Shown piece by piece: positions 1 to 10,085 of a stretch of 25,000 bases of DNA (its first letter is position 1; every line of letters begins with the position of its first letter). The translations under genes and the position numbers were made by a program. The DNA lies in contig JAHBMJ010005868.1 of assembly GCA_018398765.1 (NCBI GenBank), positions 21,497 to 46,496 of the forward strand, written 5' to 3'. Source of the stretch: Chromera velia. Taxonomy: Eukaryota > Sar > Chromeraceae. The notes under the pieces are model-generated. The model made no database searches. It saw nothing but the letters and a program-made list of their open reading frames with translations, and was not told where the DNA came from.

Positions 1-1587
1 TTTCAGTTGCAAGCCTTGTTAGTTTCAAGTTAAGCTAGCATCTGATCTATCTGATTCCATCATAGTTAACAAAAAAAAAGTATGAAATTTGATGTTTTTT
101 TTTTTTTTAAGTAAAAAATGGATAGCATTGTATTTTTTTTGCACCAGCTTAATTTTGAAATAAAAAACAAAAATTATATGTAAAATTTTTTTTTCTCTCT
201 ATGCGGTGCCTAATTGATAGTCATCATATTAAAAGAAATTTAACTTAATTATTTAAGATTATTTAAGATCTAGTTCAAGCCTGAGATTCATCACTGGCAT
301 TCATCGACTTTTATATGCATGCTGCAAAGTATGCACATGGCCTGCATATACAGTTACGCCACATGCAGTATGATTAGCACCGTTCCAGTGTGATCTGTAC
401 ACTTATAATTGATAATTATAGACGCGTCTAGATAAAATTACTCACATGTACACTTTGGCGGGAAACTCTAACAAGCTTTCAGATTTTGAGTCGTTCAATG
501 AACTTCAATCAAATATTGCACAGACACAGATCTTTAAATAAACAGCCATAGCAGTTCTGCTTGATACAATAGTAGTCATCCAGCAATGTTTACTCTGCTG
601 ACTCTGGGTCCCCGCACTCTCTTTCTTTTTATGCAAGCAACCGATGGGAGTGTAAGATTTTGCATGTAGGTTGCCTCTTTGGATTCCGTATGCACATGCT
701 TTATGTCAGACAATCAACAGCAAAACGTCTCACAACAGATTCTGAGACATTCTGAGACGCCAAACGAGGTGCAGATCAAGTGAGATTAGAGTGAATTGAG
801 AGACAGGTCCTGGACTCGGAACCCACAGACCTGATCGAATCGGATGAGTGCGGTGCGGTGCGAAAAAAAAGGAAAGACAAGTCTGATGGTTGTATAACAA
901 CTCCACCCCCTCATCTAACTGTCTGGACGTTCTGATTGCTCCCAGCGGCCCCGCCTTCCCGTTTGTTAATTGATCGGCATGTCTCCCTTTCAGAGACAGC
1001 ATTAACACCCGCTCGACCCGCACCAGTAAAAACTGAAGCAATGATTCTCCACCTACCCCCACCCCGTCCGCTGAGCAGTAAACTTGGGATAAAGACCTCG
1101 GCCTGAATGCATGCGGGCCTTTCAGCGGTCTTTCGAGGGAATCTGCTCGAATATGTAGATGATGGAGAAACTTTTTATTCTGATCTGGTATAGTGGACCG
1201 ACCCCCTGCCTGTCCTCCCTCCTCGACTCTGGCCTCTCTTGATGTTTTCTCATTCAAAGGACGAATTACCTTTTGTCTCGAAGGACCTCATGGTACGTAC
1301 GTCTGGATTCTTTACACCCTTCGACTGACTTCGCTGCTCCCTGCCTTCACTCTCCCGTCTCCTTCATCGTTGCTTCAAACTTCTCCCCTCCCCTCACAAC
1401 TTTCCTGTCAAACTTCCCCCCTTTCCTTGGATCCCGCAGGAGAGCCACCCCTTGGCGCCTCGCTACCAACCAACCCCCCCAAAAACAACAGCCAGACAGA
1501 GAGACACCTCCAGCAGAACACAAGACTTGCACGCCCACCCTCACCCCCCCCACCCAAAGCCAATCTTCCCTCCCTCCCGTCCAGAAT
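1..1587. other. Intergenic region downstream of the phosphatase gene, no gene seen
   Basis: The first 700 bases are AT-rich with poly-A and poly-T runs (for example about 70-78 and 94-109). From about 900 to 1587 the base composition is closer to that of the neighbouring gene and includes C-rich stretches. Open frames occur on both strands (730-1257 minus, 1193-1654 plus), but they show no recognisable domain, have biased low-complexity translations, and one overlaps the last phosphatase exon antisense. Part of 1300-1587 is probably the 3' untranslated region of the phosphatase transcript. I see no RNA gene or element ends here. Confidence 0.5.
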
Positions 1588-3645
1588 TCAGAAGACGATG
1601 ACCAGGGCAACGATGTTGTCGCGTGACCCTCGAGCAAGGGCCGCAGCAACCTGACAGAAGAGAGACACAGAGGCAGCATGGACACGGTGAAAAGCGAAAA
1701 AAGAAAACGAGAAGCAAGGTGGAAAAGAGAGGCGGGAGGAGGCACTGAGGGAAGTAGGGAGGGAGGGAGGAAGAAAAGGTAAAAACGAGGCAAGGAAGGG
1801 CGGAAGAGACAGGGAAATAGAGAAAACCCGGGAGGCACAGAAAAGAGGAGGAACTCAATGATTGCACGTGTGCCCACAAGCAAAGGTGTTCTCTGAGATT
1901 CCCTTGTCCGCCTTCATCCATCTGAGGGGCTGAGCTCGGAGATTTGATCCATCAACGAGTGAATGAATGAATGAATAAATGAATGAATGAATGAACGAAT
2001 GGATGGATGGATGGATGGATGGATGGATGGATGGAATAATAAATGATGCCACGTCTGCGACTGACTGACTGACTGACTGACCAATTTCTGAGCGATTAAA
2101 GGTCCTTCTGAGGTTCTCAAGAGGGGCGTTACCACATCTGCGGCCTGCTGGTCACTCAGCACGTCCCACACCCCGTCCGATGCCATGATCAGACACTGCA
2201 AAAGCGACGTGCATAATATACAAGCACAAGCATGAGGGATGAGCTGAAGAAGGAATGAAAGTGGGCACCTAGGGAACCGCAGTTTTGGACACTCACTGGC
2301 TGCTTTGAAAATGCTCTAGGAGACGCTGACGAAGTGTGCGCGTGCGTGCGGGAGCTTTCCACATTTAAGGAAGAGCCGTTGAGCCCTCGGTCGTTTCATT
2401 TGTATGAAACGTCCAAAAAAAAGAAAGCGACCGACCCTGTCCTTGTTCACACCCACATCTCGCCTCGCGATTGTTGGCACATTTGAGAGACCCTGCATGC
2501 ATGCAGAGTTTGTTCGTTCGTGGGTTCTCTTTTGTTTTGCTCTGTGCTATTGTGCAATCAATTTCATTCAGTCACAAAGGCAGTCAGGCAAATGATGGCG
2601 GGGGCTGTTCCCAGAGATTGTTTTCTTAGTCGCTTTCCTATTGCTCCTTTGAAGATTAAATATGTTTTTTAGATGAGAGAGCGAATCCTGTCCGCCCATC
2701 AATCGTGACCGATCTTTTTGTGTTGTATTTCTTTCTTTTCACTTTTTTTGCATGCTTGACAATTCCCAAAAATGAGACAGAACTTATGCAAAAAGTGTGT
2801 GTCTGGTTGGGAGAAAACACATCGAAAGACAAGACAAAAAAGCCGACTTCACGGAGACGCTCACAGACTCACCCTGTCTCCACTGTCTGATTTCAAAGCG
2901 TGATCACCGAGTGCCCTCGCGATTGCCAACTGCCCCGCGACTCGGTTTCTCATCACGACTCCCCCCGCTCGGATGACTCTCTCTCGCTCCTGCATTTCAT
3001 TTGAATCGCGGGAAGGTGCATAGGTTGGGCAGGGTGGAAATGATAGGTGAAAAGCAACATGTGTAACAAACAAAACTAAAAAGGTGGCTGGACGAAGTTA
3101 CTAACGAGAGAAGAGACAGAAAGGATTTAGCAGACGCCCTTCTCCGTCATTTCCATGCTAGTCTTGCCCTTTTCTCGACTGACTATTTCCTCTTCTCTCT
3201 TTGCAGGCTTCATTCTGGAGTTACAAAAGCTTTGATCGCAGAAGAGACGAATCACTGTCGGTAATCTTACTGCAGTGTTACTTCATATCATATCAAGATG
3301 ATGCTTCCTTCGATCTCCTTGCTCACCGCAGGATCTGCCGCCTTGTGGTCATATGAGAGCCTGAGTGCCTCCCCGTTGCTTTTTACAACCACAGCCCTGC
3401 TGTCCCCCACATTGGCCATGTACAGCACTGAGGAAGAAGAGGAAGAAGAGGCCCCTCCAAGAGCCTCCGAGGCCCCCCTGGGCCCTCCTGGAGGAGACTG
3501 AGACCCCATGGCGGAAGACGCAGCAACCTCTCGCCGGAGCAGCCCCACTGTCGCCGTAGTGCCGCAATTCCAACATCCAGTCACACGCAGTTGGTCGTCC
3601 ACCTGCATGTGTGCACAATATGTCATCAGTCACCGTAAGGAAGCC

Positions 3646-3720
<75 letters not shown>

Positions 3721-5917
3721 TGAGTGTTTGCGAGACATCAAAGCTTAATTCTGTCGAGTCTTTCGTTGTCTGGATCTCTTCGGACCTCCAGATTTACGAT
3801 TTCCTCCTAGAGGTGAGTGCAACCAAGAGCACGGTCTTATGGACCACGACTGCAGATCCATTGGATCCTGCATATATGCGCTGACTGACTTTCGCAAAAC
3901 TCCTCTCGAGCGCGCCTTTGGGGTCCTTTCGGGTTCTCTGGAGCTCCGTCAGGAACACCTGCAGCAGGAATGCAGAAATGAATGAAACAATTAATTGTCT
4001 AGCAACGGTCAGGAGCATGGAAGCGCAAAGTGGAGAAGAATGCAGGGAAGAAAGGAACTCAAGAATGGAAAGACAAAGACAGGAGCCCACGCGGCTTCCC
4101 GTGGGAGCAGACAGCGAGTCTGAAGTGAAAGCAGCGAAGCAGAAGCTTAAGACAGGTGCAGGAAAGTGCCCCAAGTCTGCGGGTTGCGTGAAGGGAAAAC
4201 ACTGGAACACACTGTCCTTCCTCCAGTCGACTCTGAACGCACCTCATGGAGCTTTGCAGCACAATAGTTGGAAGCCTGGCTCCCCCCGTGGCCGTCAAAG
4301 ACCGCGAAGTACCCCTGTCCGCTCTCCCCCCCGAAGTCATCTACTACTACGTGGGCTGCGTGGAAAAGACAGAGAGAGAGAGAGGGAAAGAAATGAACAA
4401 GGACGTGAGATTGTCAAAAACGTCTGTAAAATGTGCCTTGGAATAACATCATTCATGGAGAGACAGACGCAGACAAGAAAGAGAAGGAGGGGCGAAGGGG
4501 GATCACAGCGACACAAGGCGACGGGCAGAGATGGAGGGTCCATCACAACCACTCAGTACATAACTGCAGGAGATGAAAACCGCCAAGAGGTCGGATGAAC
4601 ACCGACAAGAGGTTGGCGAGCGTACAGGGAGGGGGCTCACGTAGTTGAAAAACAAACCAAAGAAAGACAGGCAGAAAGAAGTGTTGAAACCTAAGTGGCT
4701 GTCATCTTTCACTGAAACTCTCGTTTTCCTATGCTCTCGAGTGCGCTCATGTCTCTTCCCATTTTCTTCTCCCTTCCTCCTTTCTTTCCATCCTTCATTC
4801 CTTCCGTCCATGCGTTCTTCCTTTGAAGAATAATCGACTTACCGTCTTCCATACACGCCCGGGCAGATCCATTCATCTCCTCACACACTGCATATAACCT
4901 TGCCGACTTCAGCCCTCGGGCGGATGCCTTCAGAGATGAGGGGTCCCTCACAGGACTGCAATCGCTGTCCCAGTCATTCACGAGGGCCATCGAGTAGAAG
5001 TCCTGCCCTCCCAGCCGGAGAGACTGCAAACCGACGGAAGAACTTATCGGCGATGGAGAGGGAGACGCAGACCGGAACCCCGATCCTGCAGCTCCACCGC
5101 CTCCCACTGCTGAACCGATGGCAGAAGCATACGGAGAGGCCGCCGCCCCGTGCCTGACGGGTGTGCCTCCCGAAAGTCTTCCCCCCGCCCCCCCGTCAGC
5201 AAGTCCACGGGCTCCAAACATTGGTGAGTGGGCAGGGGAGGCCCCGATGTGATTCAATGCAGCAGCAACCCCGCCAGAGTCATGCACCGACCCTCCAGCA
5301 GGACGCGACACAAACTGTTGTCTGCTGTTGCCGGCAGAACCAAGGTTGAGCGGACTAGGTCTCTCGAAGGAGAGAATGTCATCTTGAGGATCTGATGCGC
5401 TTCTGTGGGCCTTCACGGGGACATTCACGCCCCCAAATGCTTCGTGCCCCTGCGCCCTCCCCGCAACACGAAGGTTGGACGCCCCACCCCCAACAACACC
5501 CACACCTGCTGAACCGGGAGCAGAGCCGCGATACCCCCTGCCTGCCGGGGTGCTGGAAGAAAACGCCGTGATGGATTCAGGAAGTCCCATATTCACCAGC
5601 CCCCCTGGATAACTGGCAGATGGCAGCGGCGTTCCACTGCCTGTTCTGGAGCCGGACCTGCTATGAACTTGTTGCCCGCCCAACCCAGCTGCACCTCCAT
5701 ACGTAGCGGGAATTCGTGTAGATGTAGACGGAGAGCCTGCAGGTGGCAGACGACGCCTGTCTTTCCAGTCGTCCCCAAAACTGCTGCTTGGTTGTGTGCT
5801 TGTTGACGGAGTGCTGATGCCTTGACTTCCCTTTCGCTGGCCTGCTGCTGCATGCTGATTCGGGCCTGTCAGTTGCCCCCCCAAACCAGCAAATATTGGA
5901 CTTCTGGCCCTATTCAT
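1588..5917 (-). CDS. PP2C-family (PPM) serine/threonine protein phosphatase, eight exons
   Basis: Metal-dependent phosphatase removing phosphate from Ser/Thr, normally two Mg/Mn ions per active site. I splice it as complement of 4843-5917, 4243-4355, 3890-3958, 3327-3602, 2873-2989, 2436-2492, 2082-2195 and 1588-1650. All introns are GT-AG (240-487 bases), all junctions keep frame, giving 627 aa. PP2C signatures in order: RACMEDAH (about 353-360, bridging exons 1 and 2), FAVFDGHGG (375-383), CGTTATVGLL (432-441), ANVGDSRAVV (482-491), AGGVV and ARALGDHALK in exon 5, GLSNVPTI in the 19-codon exon 6, MASDGVWDVLSD (573-584), and ARGSRDNIVALVIVF at the C-terminus. The metal-binding acids expected for the family are present, so the enzyme is probably active. 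Residues 1-345 are a Gly/Ser/Ala/Pro-rich, probably disordered extension. Exon 4 has a Gly/Ser-rich loop with a run of seven Ser. Start chosen: first ATG of exon 1; an upstream exon cannot be excluded. Confidence 0.92.
1960..2034. repeat. (GAAT)n then (GGAT)n microsatellite in phosphatase intron 7
   Basis: Tetranucleotide runs GAATGAAT... (about 1960-2000, with a few interruptions) pass into GGATGGAT... (about 2000-2034). They lie inside the last intron (1651-2081) of the phosphatase gene. Apparent Ser/His/Pro-rich open frames across it are artefacts of the repeat. Confidence 0.95.
2060..2081 (-). repeat. (GTCA)n repeat carrying the 5' splice site of phosphatase intron 7
   Basis: Read on the gene strand, exon 7 ends ...AAATTG and is followed at once by five GTCA units plus GTC, so a GTCAGT donor recurs every four bases. 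The first donor keeps the reading frame into exon 8. A donor 12 bases further on would also stay in frame, adding Val-Ser-Gln-Ser. The other donors shift the frame. Confidence 0.85.
3645..3726. repeat. Compound (CT)n(GT)n microsatellite in phosphatase intron 3
   Basis: An uninterrupted CT run (about 3654-3687) is joined to a GT run (about 3687-3718). It lies in intron 3 (3603-3889), roughly 45 bases from the splice acceptor of exon 4 at 3602, so on the gene strand the intron ends with AC then GA runs before the acceptor. Confidence 0.95.
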
Positions 5918-6060
5918 TTTCTTTTCGCCAAACGAGTCTCGGGACCGAAGGATGCGTGATACTGAGAGAGGGAATACCCGCCAAGGAACTTCAGCCCTCC
6001 TTTAGTTCCAGCCAACATACTGCACAACACAATGCATTAATTTAATTGTCTGTCAAAACT

Positions 6061-6076
6061 TGCATGCATGCATGCA
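6061..6076. promoter_or_regulatory. TGCATGCA-type palindrome run, possible transcription-factor site
   Basis: TGCATGCATGCATGCA lies about 145 bases upstream of the phosphatase start. A second run, ACATGCATGCATGG, occurs at 6225-6238. GCATGC-containing palindromes are known targets of ApiAP2 factors in apicomplexans, relatives of chromerid algae. That this alga uses them the same way is inference; the motif also occurs in an intron (about 2494-2505). Confidence 0.3.
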
Positions 6077-6390
6077 GTAAGAGAATCGGCTCGGAGGGCA
6101 GTCCAGCAGATGTCTATTTAATCGAATGAATATGAGGCGGCATTGAGGCCCCAGAAGAACACAAAAATTTGCATACAGCGAAACCCTGCATGTTCAGCGT
6201 TCCCGCGGTTAACAAATTGATGGTACATGCATGCATGGTGGAACATATATATTAATAACGGGATACACCCAACCAGTTGGGTGAGTGCCTCGGGGGGCCA
6301 TTTAGGGGGCTGGCCACAATTTAATTGCATGATGCAAACGCGTACCATCAGGGGCTTGGGTATGTCTTGCCTGCAACGGGCAAGTAGGGG

Positions 6391-6610
6391 ACACAAAAAA
6401 AATTTGGTATTCGATACTATCGGATACCATTTGCTGACCCCCCCTCCCCCCTTAAATAAGGGGTATCCGATACCCCAGCACGGCCTAACGCCTCAGCTTG
6501 GCTGGCTTACGAAGGAAAAGGCCAGGTCCAACCATGATATCCGATATGATCCAAAACTGGTGAACCCCCCCCCCCCCCCTTTATCCGACACCATCGGATC
6601 TAACATGGGA
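6391..6610. repeat. Degenerate repeat pair with poly-C tracts and GGTATCCGATACC-like palindromes
   Basis: Two segments (about 6400-6475 and 6535-6602) share an order of parts: a GATATCCGATA/GGTATTCGATAC-like palindrome, a TGGTGAAC/TTGCTGAC core, a long poly-C tract, then TTTATCCGA or GGGTATCCGATACC and ATCGGAT. They are too diverged to call a family, but they are clearly related to each other. Confidence 0.5.
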
Positions 6611-6707
6611 TATGAGAATTTTTTTGTGTTTCCATATCAGGGGCCATGCGGTAACTCTTACAAAATATGCTTTTCGGGACCGTATATATGTATGCAGGCT
6701 TATATAA

Positions 6708-6802
6708 CTCCGTGCAAGTTACTTGAGGGGCATGTATATTATGAGGAGCGAATTAAGTATAATTAATACGATCGCGGCTCCGTGCGAGTTGCTTGAGGAG
6801 CA
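6708..6802 (+). repeat. 25-bp direct repeat, 70-bp period
   Basis: The sequence from 6708 to 6732 (CTCCGTGCAAGTTACTTGAG and five more bases) recurs at 6778-6802 with three substitutions. The 45 bases between the copies are AT-rich. It lies in the upstream region of ClpS, and I cannot assign a role. Confidence 0.75.
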
Positions 6803-7312
6803 CATTTTAGAATCAGGGCGACACCATGATAGACAAACAAACAGACAGACACCGAACCCCCCCGCCCCAAAAAATGAAAAAATGCGTTATGCGAGTGCGT
6901 GCGATCTCAGGGCCTCTCGGCTGATCTCAGCAAAGCTGAGCTGCCCCCCGAGGCGATTAACATATGCACGACCAGTGTTTTTTTTCTCAAGGCACTCACC
7001 CACTTGCGCTATATAGTTTCAAGTTTCATTGGTTCATGGTGTGTCACGCGGGCCGTGAACATTTTGGTGTGTGGCGTTGGTCGTTTTGGGCATGCCGGGG
7101 CCTCGGGCATGACGCATCCATGACAGACTGTCCCCTTCAGAGCCTTCACCTTTGTCGCTTTGCCTTTTCATCCCTATTTTCGATCGGCGAAAGTGCCGCC
7201 GTAGCCCCGTGAACACAGTCCGTTGACTATCTGGATGCGCAGTTTCTGACTCAAAGTGGCGGGAAGCTGTTGTGGTTGGGCGAGGGGCTGGGAAAAGAAT
7301 TCACCCGCCAAC

Positions 7313-9248
7313 ATGATTTGGCTGGCTCTTTCATGGTGTTTGTGCTCGTTTCTCGTGCACCATGGCGCTGCTTTCTCACCCATTAAAGTGCAGGTAAGTG
7401 TTCGACCTCGCTCCAGTGCCCAACCTTACGTCCCGCCCGTGGGTCGAATGGAAGTTTCCATTTGGTTTTGCATTCATGTCCGTGCAGAGACTGAGACACC
7501 GTCTCCCTTCGAGACGAGACCCAAACCCACGATTACAGGTCCGTTCCAGCCTACAGTGAAGCATATGCTTCATACACTCTTTCCGCATGTCCACTTGACA
7601 GGTCGATCTTCAGCATTGTGATGTGCGAAGCGTTTGTGTCCCGCTTTCTTCGCTGTGTTGTGCAGACGGGTGGAGGTCTGCTGGAGACGGCGGAGACGGG
7701 AGGGGTGTTGTCAACAACAACAGGGTTCTTTACGTGTCTAATGGCAGAGGGGGGGGAGGCTCGTCAGAAGGTGGTTCGAAAGATCAAGAAGTCAATGAAG
7801 AAGAAGAAGGTAAAGCAGGCCGACGTGACGGATGAGGAAAAGGAGAAGAGGAAAAAGTTGGCAAACGCCTGGAAAGTGGTCTTGCACAACGACGACATCC
7901 ACACGTCAGTCGAAAAACAGTCGCAGGCATACATCGTTGTTTTGTGTGTGTTCTCGGAGAATTTTCGGGGTGTGGAAGGTGCTTTCTTACCTGCAGCAGA
8001 CTGCGTGGGTGAGCTTTGCGAGATGCCAACTGACCATTGACGTTCTCTTTCCAGTTCTGCGCCCCCTTCCGTCTCCCAAATCGCCTTTTCTCCGCCTTCA
8101 CTTTGCTGTCTGGACCTTCTCTTCTGGCGTGTCCGTTTTCAAGCGTATTTGTAAAGTCGAACATGGAAATCTGGGTGTTGCTAACGATCACCCAAAGCGG
8201 CTGTTCTTTTCTTACTCCTTCGAAAATCAGGAAGTGATGAAAATTGAGAAAGTGGGTCCCTTCCCATCCCGCTTTTGTACGCCTGCGTGCAGATTCAAAT
8301 ACGTGATTGATTCAATCGTGGAGGTCAGTCTGACCTTCGTCACACTGCCTGTGTCTTCGCCTGCCTCCAATTCTTTGCATGCCTGCTTGCTTGCTGTACT
8401 GACTTTGGAGATGGTGCCAACTCTTTCTTTTGGATGCTCCCATCCTCCACTGTGCGTGACGAGGGTTTGCTTGCCCTTCTTCTTTTGTACTTCACAGCAC
8501 CCTCTTACCCGTGCTTCCTTCCCACCCCTTCTGGGACCATCTTTCTCTGCACCCCTCGGAGTCTTTCACCTGTCTGTTTGACTCACTGACTGCAGTGCGT
8601 CCCCATCGTGACCCCTCCAGCGGCACACCAGATCACAGTGAGTGCACACAACGGGGGATTCTCAACCGTTTGCACCTCATGGAGGCCAAAGGCAGAAGAG
8701 TTCTGCTTGGGTGAGTGGGTGGGTGGGTGGGTCGGTCAAATCTTTTTCTGGTGTTTGCTTCAGTTTGTGTTTATCTGATGGCCCGCTCCTCCCAGCCCTG
8801 GCTCCTTTCACCCGATGTTCGTTATGCCTCCCTCCTCTTTTTTCCTCCTCCCTCCGTAGGTCCCTCCTTTACTCACCGCTACACTCTTAATTGCGCATGT
8901 GCGCTGATTCACGAGAAGTGGATAAATTGCAAATGGAAAGAATAGTCTTCTTTCTTTTCTTTCTTTTCTTCCTTTCTTTTCTTTCTGCCTTCCTTCCTAC
9001 CTTCCTTCCTTTCTTTCGTATGCCTGAAAAAGCTGCACGGTGCGCTTCAATCTCGTATCTCCAAAATAACACAGCAGCTTTTGCTATCATGCACCTTTTC
9101 TATCCTCACCTTTACTTACCTTCTGCCTTTTGCGACTTCCCTTTTTGTCTTTGCAGAGTTGCAAAAAAAGGGCTTGACTGTCTCCGTGTCCCCAAACAAG
9201 CCGGAGGGGAAAGACGGAGGAGGAGACAGCGGAGGGAAAAAAGACTAA
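7313..9248 (+). CDS. ClpS: Plastid-type ClpS, N-degron adaptor of the Clp protease, six exons
   Basis: ClpS binds proteins with destabilising N-terminal residues and hands them to the ClpC/ClpA unfoldase of the Clp protease. I splice it as 7313-7393, 7488-7538, 7666-7904, 8293-8323, 8596-8710 and 9157-9248 (GT-AG introns, frame kept), giving 202 aa. Residues 1-20 are a hydrophobic signal peptide; then GAAFSP offers the Phe at +1 typical of secondary red plastids, followed by an Arg-rich, acid-poor stretch (RLRHRLPSRRDPNPRLQ, exon 2). A Lys-rich segment leads into the core: WKVVLHNDDIHTFKYVIDSI (113-132, joined across intron 3), QITVSAHNGG (146-155) and AEEFCLELQKKGLTVSV to the tail. The ligand-binding Asn-Asp-Asp (119-121) and the His (152) are present; the gatekeeper position that is Met in E. 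coli is Phe125, as I recall for cyanobacterial forms. The tail ends Gly/Lys/Asp-rich before TAA. Exons 1 and 2 are less certain than the core. Confidence 0.92.
8717..8731 (+). other. Potential G-quadruplex just inside ClpS intron 5
   Basis: GGGTGGGTGGGTGGG begins six bases after the first base of the intron-5 donor GTGAGT (8711). Four G3 tracts with one-base loops form the most stable intramolecular quadruplex class known, so it could fold in the pre-mRNA beside the 5' splice site. This is a sequence prediction only. Confidence 0.6.
8948..9021 (+). repeat. Pyrimidine-rich CTTT/CCTT repeat in ClpS intron 5
   Basis: About 74 bases of TTTCTTTTC and CCTTCCTTC repeats, almost without purines on the gene strand. 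It lies 135-210 bases upstream of the acceptor at 9156, so it is not the ordinary polypyrimidine tract. Open frames across it are artefacts. Confidence 0.9.
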
Positions 9249-9498
9249 TTCAATTTAACTAGCAATTCAATTCAAGTTTCATTCAACTGAGCGTATACGT
9301 TCCTATAGTCAATAACGCTCAAACTTTTGTCCAAGCCTTTTATCCATAAAATCTGACCCAGATAAGCAACACTTACGAATATTTTAATAGTGTTGGAAAT
9401 TGGAATGCAGAAAGCATGCAGAAACAGGATTGAAATACGTGGGGCCGCCGCGCACCATGCGGCGCATGGGCTAGGCTCGACCGGCTAGCGTAGGCTGG
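9249..9498. other. Spacer between ClpS and the mobile block, ending in the left TAGGCTGG repeat
   Basis: AT-rich DNA following the ClpS stop, probably including its 3' untranslated region, then a short GC-rich patch (about 9440-9485). Bases 9491-9498 read TAGGCTGG, the same 8 bases found at 19071-19078 on the far side of the mobile block. Confidence 0.6.
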
Positions 9499-9606
9499 TA
9501 GTGACCATATTTGATTTGATAGGATTTGATTTAATTTGATTTGAGTTTCAAGCTCAAATCTGACCAGATTTGAAGCAGATTTGAGGTTGAAGTCTAGAGG
9601 TCACTC

Positions 9607-10085
9607 TCGATAGCACTGAAGACGACATGGCACAGTCGATACTACTAGCAAATCCTAGAAACCCCTAAAGACAAGAAAATAACTAAAAACTAGACTAAAA
9701 TCTAAATTAAGACTCTTAAAATTAATGAGCTATTGTCAAAGCTAAGAGCTTATACATATTTTTTTTTTTTTTTTTTGGCATTGACTTAAAGTTTGTTCCT
9801 AGCGTCTGGCCTATGCTTATACATTAGTGATTAGTGATTAGTGGTGCCCTAGAGCACTGTCGCCGTTTTGTTTTATAGAGGTCGCCCCCGCAAACGGCAG
9901 GGGGGTGTACCTCATCGCTGAGGCTCAGACCACACCCCATGGCCGAATTGAAGCCCTTTTTGAGGTGACCGAATTTGAGACCCCTTTTTTTGAAGTAAGG
10001 AAGAGAAAAAGAGGGAAACAAGCAGCCAGATGGATAGACAGACAGGCAAGGGTCCTGGGGCGGGGAAAGGAGGGCGGGGTGGTGA
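9607..10085. other. AT-rich interior next to the left end of the mobile block, no gene seen
   Basis: Contains a 20-base poly-T run near 9758-9777 and the tandem words GTGATTA/AGTGATTAGTG at about 9826-9842. Open frames on both strands across 9824-10085 have no recognisable domain. Nothing here looks like a transposase. Confidence 0.5.

Larger units (their letters stand above)
5918..7312. promoter_or_regulatory. Divergent upstream region between the phosphatase and ClpS genes
   Basis: The phosphatase start codon (5915-5917, minus) and the ClpS start codon (7313-7315, plus) face away from each other across about 1.4 kb, so both promoters and both 5' untranslated regions should lie here. No convincing core promoter was identified. 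The region contains TGCATGCA runs, a C-tract repeat pair and a 25-bp direct repeat, listed separately. Open frames crossing it (for example 6227-6766 plus) run through poly-C tracts and show no domain. Confidence 0.55.

Noticed and set aside
730-1257. 175-codon frame on the minus strand downstream of the phosphatase
   Set aside because: No recognisable domain, no splice context tying it to the gene, composition of untranslated DNA; more likely 3' flank.
1347-1921. Overlapping Leu/Phe/Pro-rich frames on the minus strand that look like membrane proteins
   Set aside because: They are translations of purine/pyrimidine-biased DNA and cross the last phosphatase exon (1588-1650) and intron 7 in the wrong frame.
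3349-3741. 130-codon minus-strand frame with Thr-His and Arg-Glu runs
   Set aside because: The runs come from the (CT)n(GT)n microsatellite, and the remainder is exon 4 of the phosphatase read out of frame.
6227-6766. 179-codon plus-strand frame in the divergent upstream region
   Set aside because: Passes through poly-C repeats, no domain, and sits where both promoters must be.
7623-7835. Alternative frame DGWRSAGDGG... across ClpS exon 3
   Set aside because: The other frame leads without interruption into the WKVVLHNDDIHT core of ClpS and joins exons 1 and 2 in phase.
9499-9607. A separate short MITE with AGTGACC...GGTCACT ends
   Set aside because: The right end matches only seven bases and no flanking duplication is present, whereas the end at 19070 matches over 22 bases with an 8-bp duplication.
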